Made by a program: the position numbers and the translations under genes. From NCBI GenBank assembly GCA_024639205.1, contig JAHEIV010000184.1, forward strand, positions 1-6,266: a DNA stretch of 6,266 bases, in the 5' to 3' direction. How positions within the stretch are numbered: position 1 is the first letter of the stretch; each line of letters begins with the position of its first letter. The notes under the pieces are model-generated. The model worked only from the letters and a program-made list of their open reading frames with translations, searched no databases and had not been told where the DNA came from. Positions 1 to 5,323 of this stretch are shown here, piece by piece. The stretch comes from Deltaproteobacteria bacterium (GTDB taxonomy: Bacteria > Desulfobacterota > Desulfobacteria > Desulfobacterales > SG8-13).

Positions 1-763
1 CGATCTGACCCACATCCAACCCGCTGTTGTCGGCGTACAGCGGCATAAAGGAGAAGAACATCCCGGCAATGACGCAGGCACCAAAGGTAATGGCCCAGCA
101 GCTGACCAGGGCTCGATTGGTGACGATGGCTGCCAGGTTCGCCCGCCAGTGGCCTGTATTCTCACGAACAGCGGCTGCAGGCCTGGTAGCCGGCAGAAAA
201 CGCCGAATCGTCCACAAATTCACGGCAACGACCGCGGCGCCAATCAGAAAAACCGGCCGCAGGCCCAACCACTTTGCCAGAATCCCACCCGCTGCGGGCC
301 CCATGCCCAGACCGCAGAAAAGGGCAGTGGTGTACCAACCGTATGCACGGCCGAGATGAGATACCGGTGATATCTCCGCCACCCAGGACATCATGGTCGG
401 ACCGAAAGCCGCAATGCCCGCGCCCAACAGCAAATAGAGCCCGGTCAGCTGCAGGTAGGATCGGCCGAAGTAAAGCAGGAGCGTGCCCGCAAAGAGAATG
501 ATCGCCCCGGTTGCAACAAGACCTCTGCGACCGAGCCGATCCGAAAGCATCCCCGATGGCAGAGACAAAAGCCCGGCCATCAGGTAGAAGGCGGCGTTGA
601 TCACACCGATCTGCGCCGTGGTGATACCCAATCCAATCGCGCGCAAGGGCACCACGGGCAGTCGCATGGATACGGCGAAGTAACACCCGAAGGTGATCAG
701 GCTGACAATAGAGAGCATGGTGACAAAGGATCGACCGTTGTCTCGAACATCATCGGAGTGCAT
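1..763 (-). CDS. MFS family transporter, N-terminal part (cut by left edge)
   Basis: Major facilitator superfamily membrane transporter, probably a drug or metabolite exporter; the substrate cannot be told. The minus-strand frame is open from the ATG at 763 to base 1, giving 254 residues without a stop. Hydrophobic segments fit helices at about residues 14-33, 50-68, 82-99, 104-126, 141-163, 168-186 and 218-243, so roughly seven of an expected twelve are present, with the usual hydrophilic central loop at about 187-215. The MFS motif A is clear between helices 2 and 3 at residues 71-80 (GMLSDRLGRR). The start is the only ATG in this frame; the frame is closed upstream by a stop at 830-832, and an AGG lies nine bases before the ATG. 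The gene is divergent from the CGGC-family gene, so the two may share control. Family is seen directly; the transport role is family knowledge; the cargo is unknown. Confidence 0.93.
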   Translation of the reverse strand, partial: MHSDDVRDNGRSFVTMLSIVSLITFGCYFAVSMRLPVVPLRAIGLGITTAQIGVINAAFYLMAGLLSLPSGMLSDRLGRRGLVATGAIILFAGTLLLYFGRSYLQLTGLYLLLGAGIAAFGPTMMSWVAEISPVSHLGRAYGWYTTALFCGLGMGPAAGGILAKWLGLRPVFLIGAAVVAVNLWTIRRFLPATRPAAAVRENTGHWRANLAAIVTNRALVSCWAITFGACVIAGMFFSFMPLYADNSGLDVGQI

Positions 764-826
764 GAAGAATAGCCTGCATGGGATCGTTTCGGGAAAAGCC
801 TCTGTTGGAATCGATAAAACCGGCGC

Positions 827-855
827 ATCTTACCGGACATGAATCGATTCTTCAA
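827..855 (-). promoter_or_regulatory. Candidate sigma70-type promoter for the MFS gene
   Basis: Reading the minus strand, TTGAAG (850-855) and TAAGAT (827-832) are separated by 17 bases. Each box matches four of six consensus positions and the spacing is ideal. The predicted start of transcription would leave an untranslated leader of about 55-60 bases before the ATG at 763. Found by eye only; other pairings in this AT-moderate stretch cannot be excluded. Confidence 0.3.
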
Positions 856-933
856 CAGGGAAAAGATCACCGGACTATCGGCCACTTTCAGACTGCCGGT
901 CTGGGGAAAAACCATCTGCCGTGATGTCGAGAC

Positions 934-962
934 TTGACAGATCGAGAAAAATTCTCTAAATA
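934..962 (+). promoter_or_regulatory. Candidate promoter of the CGGC-family gene
   Basis: A perfect -35 box TTGACA (934-939) is followed after 17 bases by TAAATA (957-962), a weak -10 box. Transcription would begin near 969 and give a leader of about 78 bases before the ATG at 1047. An alternative -10, CATAAT at 975-980, matches five of six positions but would pair with a poor -35. Two GAG...CTC inverted repeats overlap the spacer and the -10/start region, so the promoter looks built for repression. Confidence 0.45.
944..956. repeat. Inverted repeat GAGAA-N3-TTCTC in promoter spacer
   Basis: GAGAA (944-948) and TTCTC (952-956) form a perfect 5-base inverted repeat around AAA. It lies entirely between the proposed -35 and -10 boxes of the CGGC-family gene. 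Its centre is about 20 bases (two helical turns) from the centre of the second GAG...CTC repeat, so both would sit on the same face of the DNA. This is an operator candidate by inference. Confidence 0.4.
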
Positions 963-983
963 TGAGCATATTCTCATAATATG
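951..983 (+). repeat. Tandem near-identical 14-base direct repeats
   Basis: The 14 bases at 951-964 (ATTCTCTAAATATG) and at 970-983 (ATTCTCATAATATG) differ at only two adjacent positions and are offset by 19 bases. They partly overlap the two inverted repeats described here and may reflect duplication of a half site for a regulator. The stretch is AT-rich, so part of the match could be chance. Confidence 0.4.
961..978. promoter_or_regulatory. Operator-like palindrome TATGAG-N6-CTCATA
   Basis: An 18-base perfect-arm inverted repeat, TATGAG (961-966) and CTCATA (973-978) with six central bases. It overlaps the end of the proposed -10 box and the predicted transcription start of the CGGC-family gene, where a bound dimer would block RNA polymerase. 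The size and AT-rich outer arms suit a winged-helix or TetR-type dimer such as ArsR or MarR proteins, but the sequence does not identify the family and no regulator gene lies in this window. Confidence 0.5.
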
Positions 984-1046
984 GGTTCCGGTAGAGGCCG
1001 GGCCGGCGTTTGAACACAAAGACACCAGCAAGAAAGGAAGGTTACA

Positions 1047-1391
1047 ATGAAAAAAGTGGCAGTCATCGGTTGCGGTGCATACATGGACAACGGCTACGGA
1101 TGTCCGGGCGAGTGGCGTTGCCTGAAAGCGGCCTCGCTGGGAGAGGGAAATTTCGATGAAAGCTCCCAGGTGGTATCTTTCCTCAAGTGCGAATGCCCCG
1201 GCCGGTCGCTGGTTCCCAACATGGGCATGGCCATGAAGCTGTCGGAAATCAAACCCGAAAAAATCTACCTGAGCTCTTGTCTGGTGAACGCCAAGCCCGG
1301 TTGCCCGTATTCGAGTGCCGCCGAGATGGCAACCATCCTCGCGGACAAGTTCGGCGTCGAGGTGGTAAAAGGCACTCACGACTATCACTAG
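1047..1391 (+). CDS. CGGC-domain-family protein, 114 residues, altered CGGC motif
   Basis: Small cytoplasmic cysteine-rich protein resembling the CGGC domain family, a group thought to bind metal and common in anaerobes; no reaction is established. Family-like features are the N-terminal VAVIGCG (C9), a GCPGEW segment (C19), C25, a CPG motif after a beta strand (C48, C50), SSC (C78), GCPY (C86) and the ending GVEVVKGTHDY, close to the usual 'GVEVIEGTH-Y' end. Where the family has CGGCPG, this protein reads K-C-E-C-P-G (47-52), so one cysteine of the named motif is shifted or lost. It has seven cysteines in all and no signal peptide or membrane segment. Start: AGGAAGG at 1035-1041 lies five bases before the ATG. 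The gene stands alone behind an operator-like promoter, divergent from the MFS gene, which hints at response to a metal or toxic compound; that is inference. Confidence 0.75.
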   Translation: MKKVAVIGCGAYMDNGYGCPGEWRCLKAASLGEGNFDESSQVVSFLKCECPGRSLVPNMGMAMKLSEIKPEKIYLSSCLVNAKPGCPYSSAAEMATILADKFGVEVVKGTHDYH

Positions 1392-1425
1392 ACAAACCGT
1401 GCGGACAAGTTTCATACCGCCGGCC

Positions 1426-1441
1426 ATCGCCCCCGGGCGAT
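1426..1441 (+). terminator. Possible hairpin after the CGGC-family gene
   Basis: ATCGCCC (1426-1432) and GGGCGAT (1435-1441) form a GC-rich perfect inverted repeat about 35 bases after the stop codon. With a realistic four- to six-base loop the stem would be five or six pairs. No run of T follows, so intrinsic termination is doubtful; it may only protect the transcript end. Confidence 0.25.
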
Positions 1442-1691
1442 CTGCTCGCTTATTCGCAAGGCCTCGTCCTGTGCGGCGGTAGCCGGCCTTCAAAAAGGGC
1501 AATCCAGCCTCTGAAAGCATGCTTTGAATGCGTGACCCGACTTGAGAAAATCTCGGAATAAAGAAGGTTTTATGTCCAACATTTTGGCCTTTCCTGCTTT
1601 GAGATCCTGCGTACATGCCGCCCGGACAAACCTCACAGCGCTCCGTGTTTCGGTGTAAAAACAATGTTCGATTCAAGCCACATGGATATTC

Positions 1692-1709
1692 CGAATCTAT
1701 AGCGATTCG
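1692..1709. repeat. Inverted repeat CGAATC-N6-GATTCG
   Basis: CGAATC (1692-1697) and GATTCG (1704-1709) flank the six bases TATAGC. It lies about 170 bases before the aldo/keto reductase start. It could be an operator or a leader hairpin; nothing else supports either reading. Confidence 0.25.
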
Positions 1710-1875
1710 TCTTTCACCGCACGGTCGACATCGACTCCTGGTATGGTATGGAAAATCGGTGACAAAGCGGATTATCGATGCATACAGAGTCGAAATCGAT
1801 GGTTGCCAGCGCGGTGCCCATCATGCTACATTGTGGCATTTTATTGGCAACCATGAGATCATCAGGAGAGAAAAA

Positions 1876-3069
1876 ATGCCGCAAGAACCGATTGTAACCC
1901 GGCGAGATTTTCTGAAAGCTGCCGGCGCCGCCACCGTGGGTTCCATCATATCCCCCCTGAATCCGGCAATCGCCGCTGTCGAGCCGACTCGGGTTCCCAC
2001 CCGCCCATTCGGCACCACCGGGATCGACGTTCCGATACTGTCATTTGGCGGCAGCCTGCACCTGCCGCAACTGATGCTGCGGCAAGCCGTCAACTGGGGC
2101 GTCACTTACTGGGATACCGCCAACTCCTACATGGGTGGAAACAGCGAACAGCGGATCGGCAAATACCTTTCCGCTTTTCCCCAGGACCGCCGGAAGATCT
2201 TTCTGGTCACCAAATCCCATGCCTGGAGCACCGACGGGATGAGCGCCGATCTGGAAGAATCCCTTGATCGGATGAACACCGAGTATGTCGATCTTTTCTT
2301 TGTCCACAGTGTCAGCAGCATCGATGAAATGGATGAGGATAAACGCCGCTGGGGTGAAAAGAAAAAATCGGAAGGTAAAATAAGGCTGTTCGGATTCAGC
2401 ACCCACAGCAACATGGAGGAATGTCTGCTGGATGCATCGGCTCTGGGCTGGATCGACGCCATCATGATGACATACAACTTCCGCCTGATGCACACCGACG
2501 ATATGCGCAGGGCAGTGGACGCCTGCACGGAAGCCGGTATCGGGCTGACGGCCATGAAGACCCAGGGCGGCGGCTCTTTTCGCAGCGCAGGGGACCAAGA
2601 GCGGCAATGGGCCGATCGATTGTCAGCGAAAGGATTCACCGCCGGTCAGACCAAGCTCAAGGCTGTGTGGGAAAACCGTCAAATTGCCAGCATCTGCTCG
2701 GAAATGCCGAACATGAACCTGCTGTTGGAAAATGTCTCCGCTGCATTGAATCGCTCCCGGCTTTCGAACGATGATCGGCAACACCTCGAGCGTCACGCCC
2801 GGTTGACCCGCTCGAGCTACTGCACCGGATGCGCGCGGATCTGCGAATCGGCAATGATCGCCCGGGTGCCCATCAGCGATGCCATGCGCTTTTTGATGTA
2901 CGGGCGAAGCTACGGTGACTGGCGCCGGGCTGCGCATCATTTTCAATCGATCCCGGAAAATATGCGCCTCAAAATGGCCGAGCTGGACTATTCCCGCGCC
3001 GAACAAGCGTGCCCGCAGCAGATGGCCATCGGCAGTCTCATCCGGGAGGGTCTGACCGAATTCACCTAA
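1876..3069 (+). CDS. Tat-exported aldo/keto reductase with C-terminal cysteine cluster
   Basis: Aldo/keto reductase family oxidoreductase of 397 residues, probably NAD(P)H-linked, with substrate unknown. The N-terminus carries a twin-arginine signal, TRRDFLK at residues 8-14, then a hydrophobic stretch and a cleavage-like AIAA near 31-34, so the folded enzyme should be exported. The barrel begins at about residue 43 (RPFGTTGIDVPILSFGG). The catalytic tetrad is complete: D80 and Y85 (WDTANSY), K113 (VTK) and H144 (FVHS). The tail at 316-323 has C-x2-C-x3-C (CTGCARIC) and a later C379-P, spacing that recalls the 4Fe-4S tail of ferredoxin-like aldo/keto reductases; cluster binding is inference. 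Start: AGGAG at 1864-1868 lies seven bases before this ATG, and earlier in-frame starts would bury the Tat motif. It is followed by the convergent dehydrogenase gene. An export-requiring cofactor would have to be loaded before Tat transport. Confidence 0.9.
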   Translation: MPQEPIVTRRDFLKAAGAATVGSIISPLNPAIAAVEPTRVPTRPFGTTGIDVPILSFGGSLHLPQLMLRQAVNWGVTYWDTANSYMGGNSEQRIGKYLSAFPQDRRKIFLVTKSHAWSTDGMSADLEESLDRMNTEYVDLFFVHSVSSIDEMDEDKRRWGEKKKSEGKIRLFGFSTHSNMEECLLDASALGWIDAIMMTYNFRLMHTDDMRRAVDACTEAGIGLTAMKTQGGGSFRSAGDQERQWADRLSAKGFTAGQTKLKAVWENRQIASICSEMPNMNLLLENVSAALNRSRLSNDDRQHLERHARLTRSSYCTGCARICESAMIARVPISDAMRFLMYGRSYGDWRRAAHHFQSIPENMRLKMAELDYSRAEQACPQQMAIGSLIREGLTEFT

Positions 3070-3175
3070 AACTTGTCGGATGCTTGGAGATGACCACAAC
3101 ATGTTGGACGCCGGCGACCTTGCCCGGCCGGCCGTAATCGGCTCGAGGACCGCTGGAGGAAGAGCACGGTCGGAT

Positions 3176-3910
3176 TCACCACGGATTCGGCTGTCGATCC
3201 CTGAAGAAACCGCCGGTGGGACCGCCATCGGGCAAGGTGGCCAGCCAGACCGGGGTGTCGGCGCCCTGCGCGGGAGTCAGCGGTGCCTGGTCGCCGCCCA
3301 TATCGGTGCGCACCCACCCCGGGCAGGCCGAATTGACCAGGATGTTGGTGCCGCGCAATTCCCTGACCAACTGCACCGTAATACCGTTCAGCAGGGTCTT
3401 GGAGAGGCGATAGGCGGGTACGGGTACCGAAGCGTATGGGCTGTCCGGATTGGCGCTGTCGGTTAAAGAGCCCAGGGTGCTGGCCATGTTCACGATGCGC
3501 CCGTAACCGTTGGACTTCATCAGCGGCACACCGGCCTGTGCCAGCAAAAGGGGCCCGAGGACATTGGTCTCCAGGGTGCGGTGCAAAACGGCTGGATCGA
3601 GTGCGAGGATGTCGGACTGCGTGTCGATCATGATCCCGGCATTGTTCACCAGGATATCGAGTCGTTTGTAGTCGTTGTTGATTTTCCCGACAGCCGCTTT
3701 TATCGATGCCGGTCGGGTCACATCGATCACAAGGAAATGAGCGTCGCGTCCGTCTGACTGCAGCTGTTTGGCAGCCGCGGCTCCTCTTTCCGGATCTCTG
3801 ACGCCCATCAAAACGGTGATGTTCTGCTGAGCCAGTTGACGGGCTATTTCAAACCCGATTCCCTTGTTGGCTCCGGTGACCAGCGCCACTTTTTTCTCTG
3901 TAGATGTCAT
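3176..3910 (-). CDS. Short-chain dehydrogenase/reductase (SDR), carbonyl-reductase-like
   Basis: Classical SDR of 244 residues, cytoplasmic, reducing or oxidising a carbonyl/alcohol with NAD(P)(H). The Rossmann nucleotide motif TGANKGIG is at 12-19, NNAG at 89-92, the structural Asn at 116, and the catalytic Ser144, Tyr167 and Lys171 (YRLSK) are all present, followed by CPGWVRTDMGG at 196-206. K16 and R38 suggest a preference for NADP(H). The ending GGFFRDRQPNPW is typical of full-length carbonyl-reductase-like SDRs, so the gene is intact. Start: a perfect AAGGAGG (3920-3926) lies nine bases before the ATG, stronger than for its neighbours. It converges with the aldo/keto reductase and is divergent from the dioxygenase-like gene, with a candidate promoter just upstream. 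Family very sure; substrate unknown. Confidence 0.95.
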   Translation of the reverse strand: MTSTEKKVALVTGANKGIGFEIARQLAQQNITVLMGVRDPERGAAAAKQLQSDGRDAHFLVIDVTRPASIKAAVGKINNDYKRLDILVNNAGIMIDTQSDILALDPAVLHRTLETNVLGPLLLAQAGVPLMKSNGYGRIVNMASTLGSLTDSANPDSPYASVPVPAYRLSKTLLNGITVQLVRELRGTNILVNSACPGWVRTDMGGDQAPLTPAQGADTPVWLATLPDGGPTGGFFRDRQPNPW

Positions 3911-3946
3911 TATCGGATTCCTCCTTGATCCTGTGGGTTACGACAT

Positions 3947-3974
3947 AATCTAATCGCAGAAAAAGCCCTGTCAA
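3947..3974 (-). promoter_or_regulatory. Candidate promoter of the SDR gene
   Basis: On the minus strand a perfect TTGACA (3969-3974) is followed after 16 bases by TAGATT (3947-3952), which matches four of six -10 positions. The predicted transcript would start near 3940 and carry a leader of about 30 bases that contains the strong AAGGAGG ribosome site. Position, spacing and leader all fit. Confidence 0.5.
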
Positions 3975-4008
3975 ACCGACAAACTCTTTGCATCGCCCCC
4001 GGACAATG

Positions 4009-4026
4009 ATTACCTTTTCCGGTAAT
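4009..4026. promoter_or_regulatory. Inverted repeat ATTACC-N6-GGTAAT in divergent gap
   Basis: ATTACC (4009-4014) and GGTAAT (4021-4026) are perfect 6-base arms around TTTTCC. The repeat lies between the divergent SDR and dioxygenase-like genes, about 35 bases upstream of the SDR -35 box and 54 bases before the preferred dioxygenase start. An operator serving one or both genes is the likeliest reading; a transcript hairpin is the alternative. No regulator gene is adjacent. Confidence 0.35.
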
Positions 4027-4079
4027 GGATTTCATTTTGTCAGTCTGTTTTCGTGACATCGCCAACGGATAACCAGCGC

Positions 4080-4598
4080 ATGCCCATACCTGTCAAAAAT
4101 GCCATTGTTGCAGCCATTGCGCCCCGTGGGGTTCGCCGCATGGCCTGCACGTTGATGATGCTTTGCTTTCTGGCCGTATCGGCCGACAGCTCCCGAGCGG
4201 AATCGATGGAGGTTCAATGCCGCCCCACAGCGCCGGACTCGCTCGGACCTTTCTACAAACCCGGCGCCCCGGAAAGAGAAAGCGTGGGCAGCGGATATCT
4301 GCTGACAGGGGTGGTTCTTTCCGCGCAAACCTGCCTTCCAATCCCGGGCGCCCGGGTCGAGTTCTGGATGAACGGTCCGAACGGAGAATATGACGACGCC
4401 TTCCGGGCAACCGTATTTTCGAAACAAGACGGTGCCTACCGCTTCGAAAGCCACCATCCAAAGGATTATTTCGGACGCCCGCCGCACATCCACATTCGCG
4501 TCAGCGCCGACGGGTTCAACACGCTGGTCACCCAGCACTACCCATCCGTGCAAACCTCGCAGGGCGACCTCGACCTGGTCGTGTTGCCGCAGCCATAA
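4080..4598 (+). CDS. Exported intradiol ring-cleavage dioxygenase-like protein
   Basis: Small protein of 172 residues (from 4080) with the fold signature of intradiol dioxygenases, non-haem Fe(III) enzymes that open catechol rings with O2. Numbered from this start, the four family iron ligands are visible: Y104 (NGEY), Y130 (PKDY), H136 and H138 (RPPHIHI). The N-terminal LGPFYKP near 55-61 and two cysteines (C47, C85) that could form a disulfide are also present. A signal peptide is likely: basic RGVRR, hydrophobic MACTLMMLCFLAV, then SADSSRA before the mature start. The protein is shorter than the catalytic subunits of protocatechuate or catechol dioxygenases, and resembles secreted single-domain relatives whose substrates are mostly untested. 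The start is uncertain: GTG at 4053, ATG at 4080 and ATG at 4140 are all in frame and none has a strong ribosome site. It is divergent from the SDR gene. Confidence 0.82.
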   Translation: MPIPVKNAIVAAIAPRGVRRMACTLMMLCFLAVSADSSRAESMEVQCRPTAPDSLGPFYKPGAPERESVGSGYLLTGVVLSAQTCLPIPGARVEFWMNGPNGEYDDAFRATVFSKQDGAYRFESHHPKDYFGRPPHIHIRVSADGFNTLVTQHYPSVQTSQGDLDLVVLPQP

Positions 4599-4761
4599 CC
4601 GCTCCGTACAGAGGCTGTTGGGAATTGGCGATCCGGTCGTTTTCCAATCTCTATATCGCCACTTGCCCGCTACTTTTGCGCTTTTCGAAGCATCTGTTAC
4701 ATGGTAGGGTGCGTTTTCACCAATTGACGAATCTCCTCGCCGTTTTTGCGGGAAAATGGTA

Positions 4762-5277
4762 ATGAAACCGCTCAAAGATATAGACTCCTCTCACCGGTCA
4801 CTGCTCTTAAAGGCGTTTTGCATCTGCTTTCCGCTGTTGGCCCTGCTGGGCTATTCCTGGCTCGGCACAAAGGGAATATGGATCGCAGCGGCGGTGTGCG
4901 TTTTTGTGGCGTTCGGCGCGGTGGCCCTGGCCGGCAGGATCGGCGGAGCGGCCGGAGGATTGTATGGCGGTCGCAGGCCCAACTGGAATGTAGCGGAACA
5001 GTACGCGGCCGATTTGAGCCGGGCGAGGGTTCAAAAAATGACCAGGAACTATATCGAGGCCCTGCACACCATCGAGTCCATTCTGAATGAGCAGCCGGGT
5101 CTCAATGAAGCATGGCTGTTAAAGGCACAGGTTCTTGCAGAGGGATTTGGTCACAAGCTCGAAGCAAAAAACTGCCTGGTGAGAATATTTCAGACCGAGC
5201 CGAAACACACCCAGCTGTACCAGTGGAGCGCCACCCTGTATAAGGAATTCATCGGCGCCGGTAAAAAAGATTCGTAA
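4762..5277 (+). CDS. Two-helix membrane protein with TPR-like C-terminal domain
   Basis: I do not recognise a named family. The 171 residues give two hydrophobic helices at about 14-34 and 39-59, a glycine-rich link at 59-70 (GRIGGAAGGLYGG), and a soluble helical tail at about 76-165. In the tail, the stretch from about 93 to 126 (NYIEALHTIESIL, then NEAWLLKAQVLAE) has the residue pattern of a tetratricopeptide repeat, and a second, weaker unit follows at about 132-163, so it probably acts as a protein-binding platform at the inner membrane. Start: GGGA at 4750-4753 lies eight bases before the ATG at 4762 and only two before the alternative in-frame ATG at 4756, so 4762 is preferred. It sits 163 bases after the dioxygenase-like gene and 46 before the PHP gene, with which it may be co-transcribed. 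Real gene: likely; function: unknown. Confidence 0.75.
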   Translation: MKPLKDIDSSHRSLLLKAFCICFPLLALLGYSWLGTKGIWIAAAVCVFVAFGAVALAGRIGGAAGGLYGGRRPNWNVAEQYAADLSRARVQKMTRNYIEALHTIESILNEQPGLNEAWLLKAQVLAEGFGHKLEAKNCLVRIFQTEPKHTQLYQWSATLYKEFIGAGKKDS

Positions 5278-5323
5278 CAGCCGTATAAACCGTTGACAAA
5301 ATCCAGTCAGAGCGCTTTTGGTC

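Larger units (their letters stand above)
1392..1875. other. 484-base stretch without a convincing gene
   Basis: No frame here reads like a conserved protein. It contains a short hairpin at 1426-1441, a 12-base palindrome AAAGCATGCTTT at 1514-1525, an inverted repeat at 1692-1709, and two ATCGATG copies 21 bases apart (1774 and 1795) ahead of the aldo/keto reductase. One small reading frame of 28 codons (1572-1658) has an AAGAAGG four bases before its ATG but no recognisable product. The aldo/keto reductase frame stays open upstream to 1615, but that extension is not protein-like and would bury the Tat signal. I see no clear promoter for the reductase: the best is a weak GTGACA near 1759 with no good -10. 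Confidence 0.6.

Noticed and set aside
162..686. Long minus-strand frame of 174 codons overlapping the MFS gene
   Set aside because: It is out of frame with the MFS gene, which has transmembrane helices and motif A; the alternative is rich in Arg, Cys and His and resembles no protein.
888..1676. Minus-strand frame of 262 codons opposite the CGGC-family gene
   Set aside because: It runs antisense across the well-supported gene and the promoter region, has no ribosome site I can see and no recognisable motif.
1615..1875. In-frame 87-codon extension of the aldo/keto reductase
   Set aside because: It is not protein-like, and starting there would place the Tat signal inside the protein; AGGAG seven bases before 1876 decides the start.
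3070..3175. Bidirectional terminator between the convergent reductase genes
   Set aside because: GC-rich palindromes such as CGGCCGGCCG exist, but I found no stem followed by a T-run on either strand.
4599..4761. Terminator or promoter between the dioxygenase-like and TPR-like genes
   Set aside because: ATTGG...CCAAT could pair over a long loop and some weak TTG boxes exist, but no combination has acceptable spacing or a T-run.
4032..4775. Minus-strand frame of 247 codons opposite the dioxygenase-like gene
   Set aside because: The plus strand encodes conserved iron-ligand motifs; the antisense product is low in structure and Arg/Gly-rich.
5293..5321. TTGACA in the gap before the PHP gene as a promoter
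   Set aside because: At 17 bases downstream the sequence is TTTTGG, and the transcription start would fall at or beyond the start codon.
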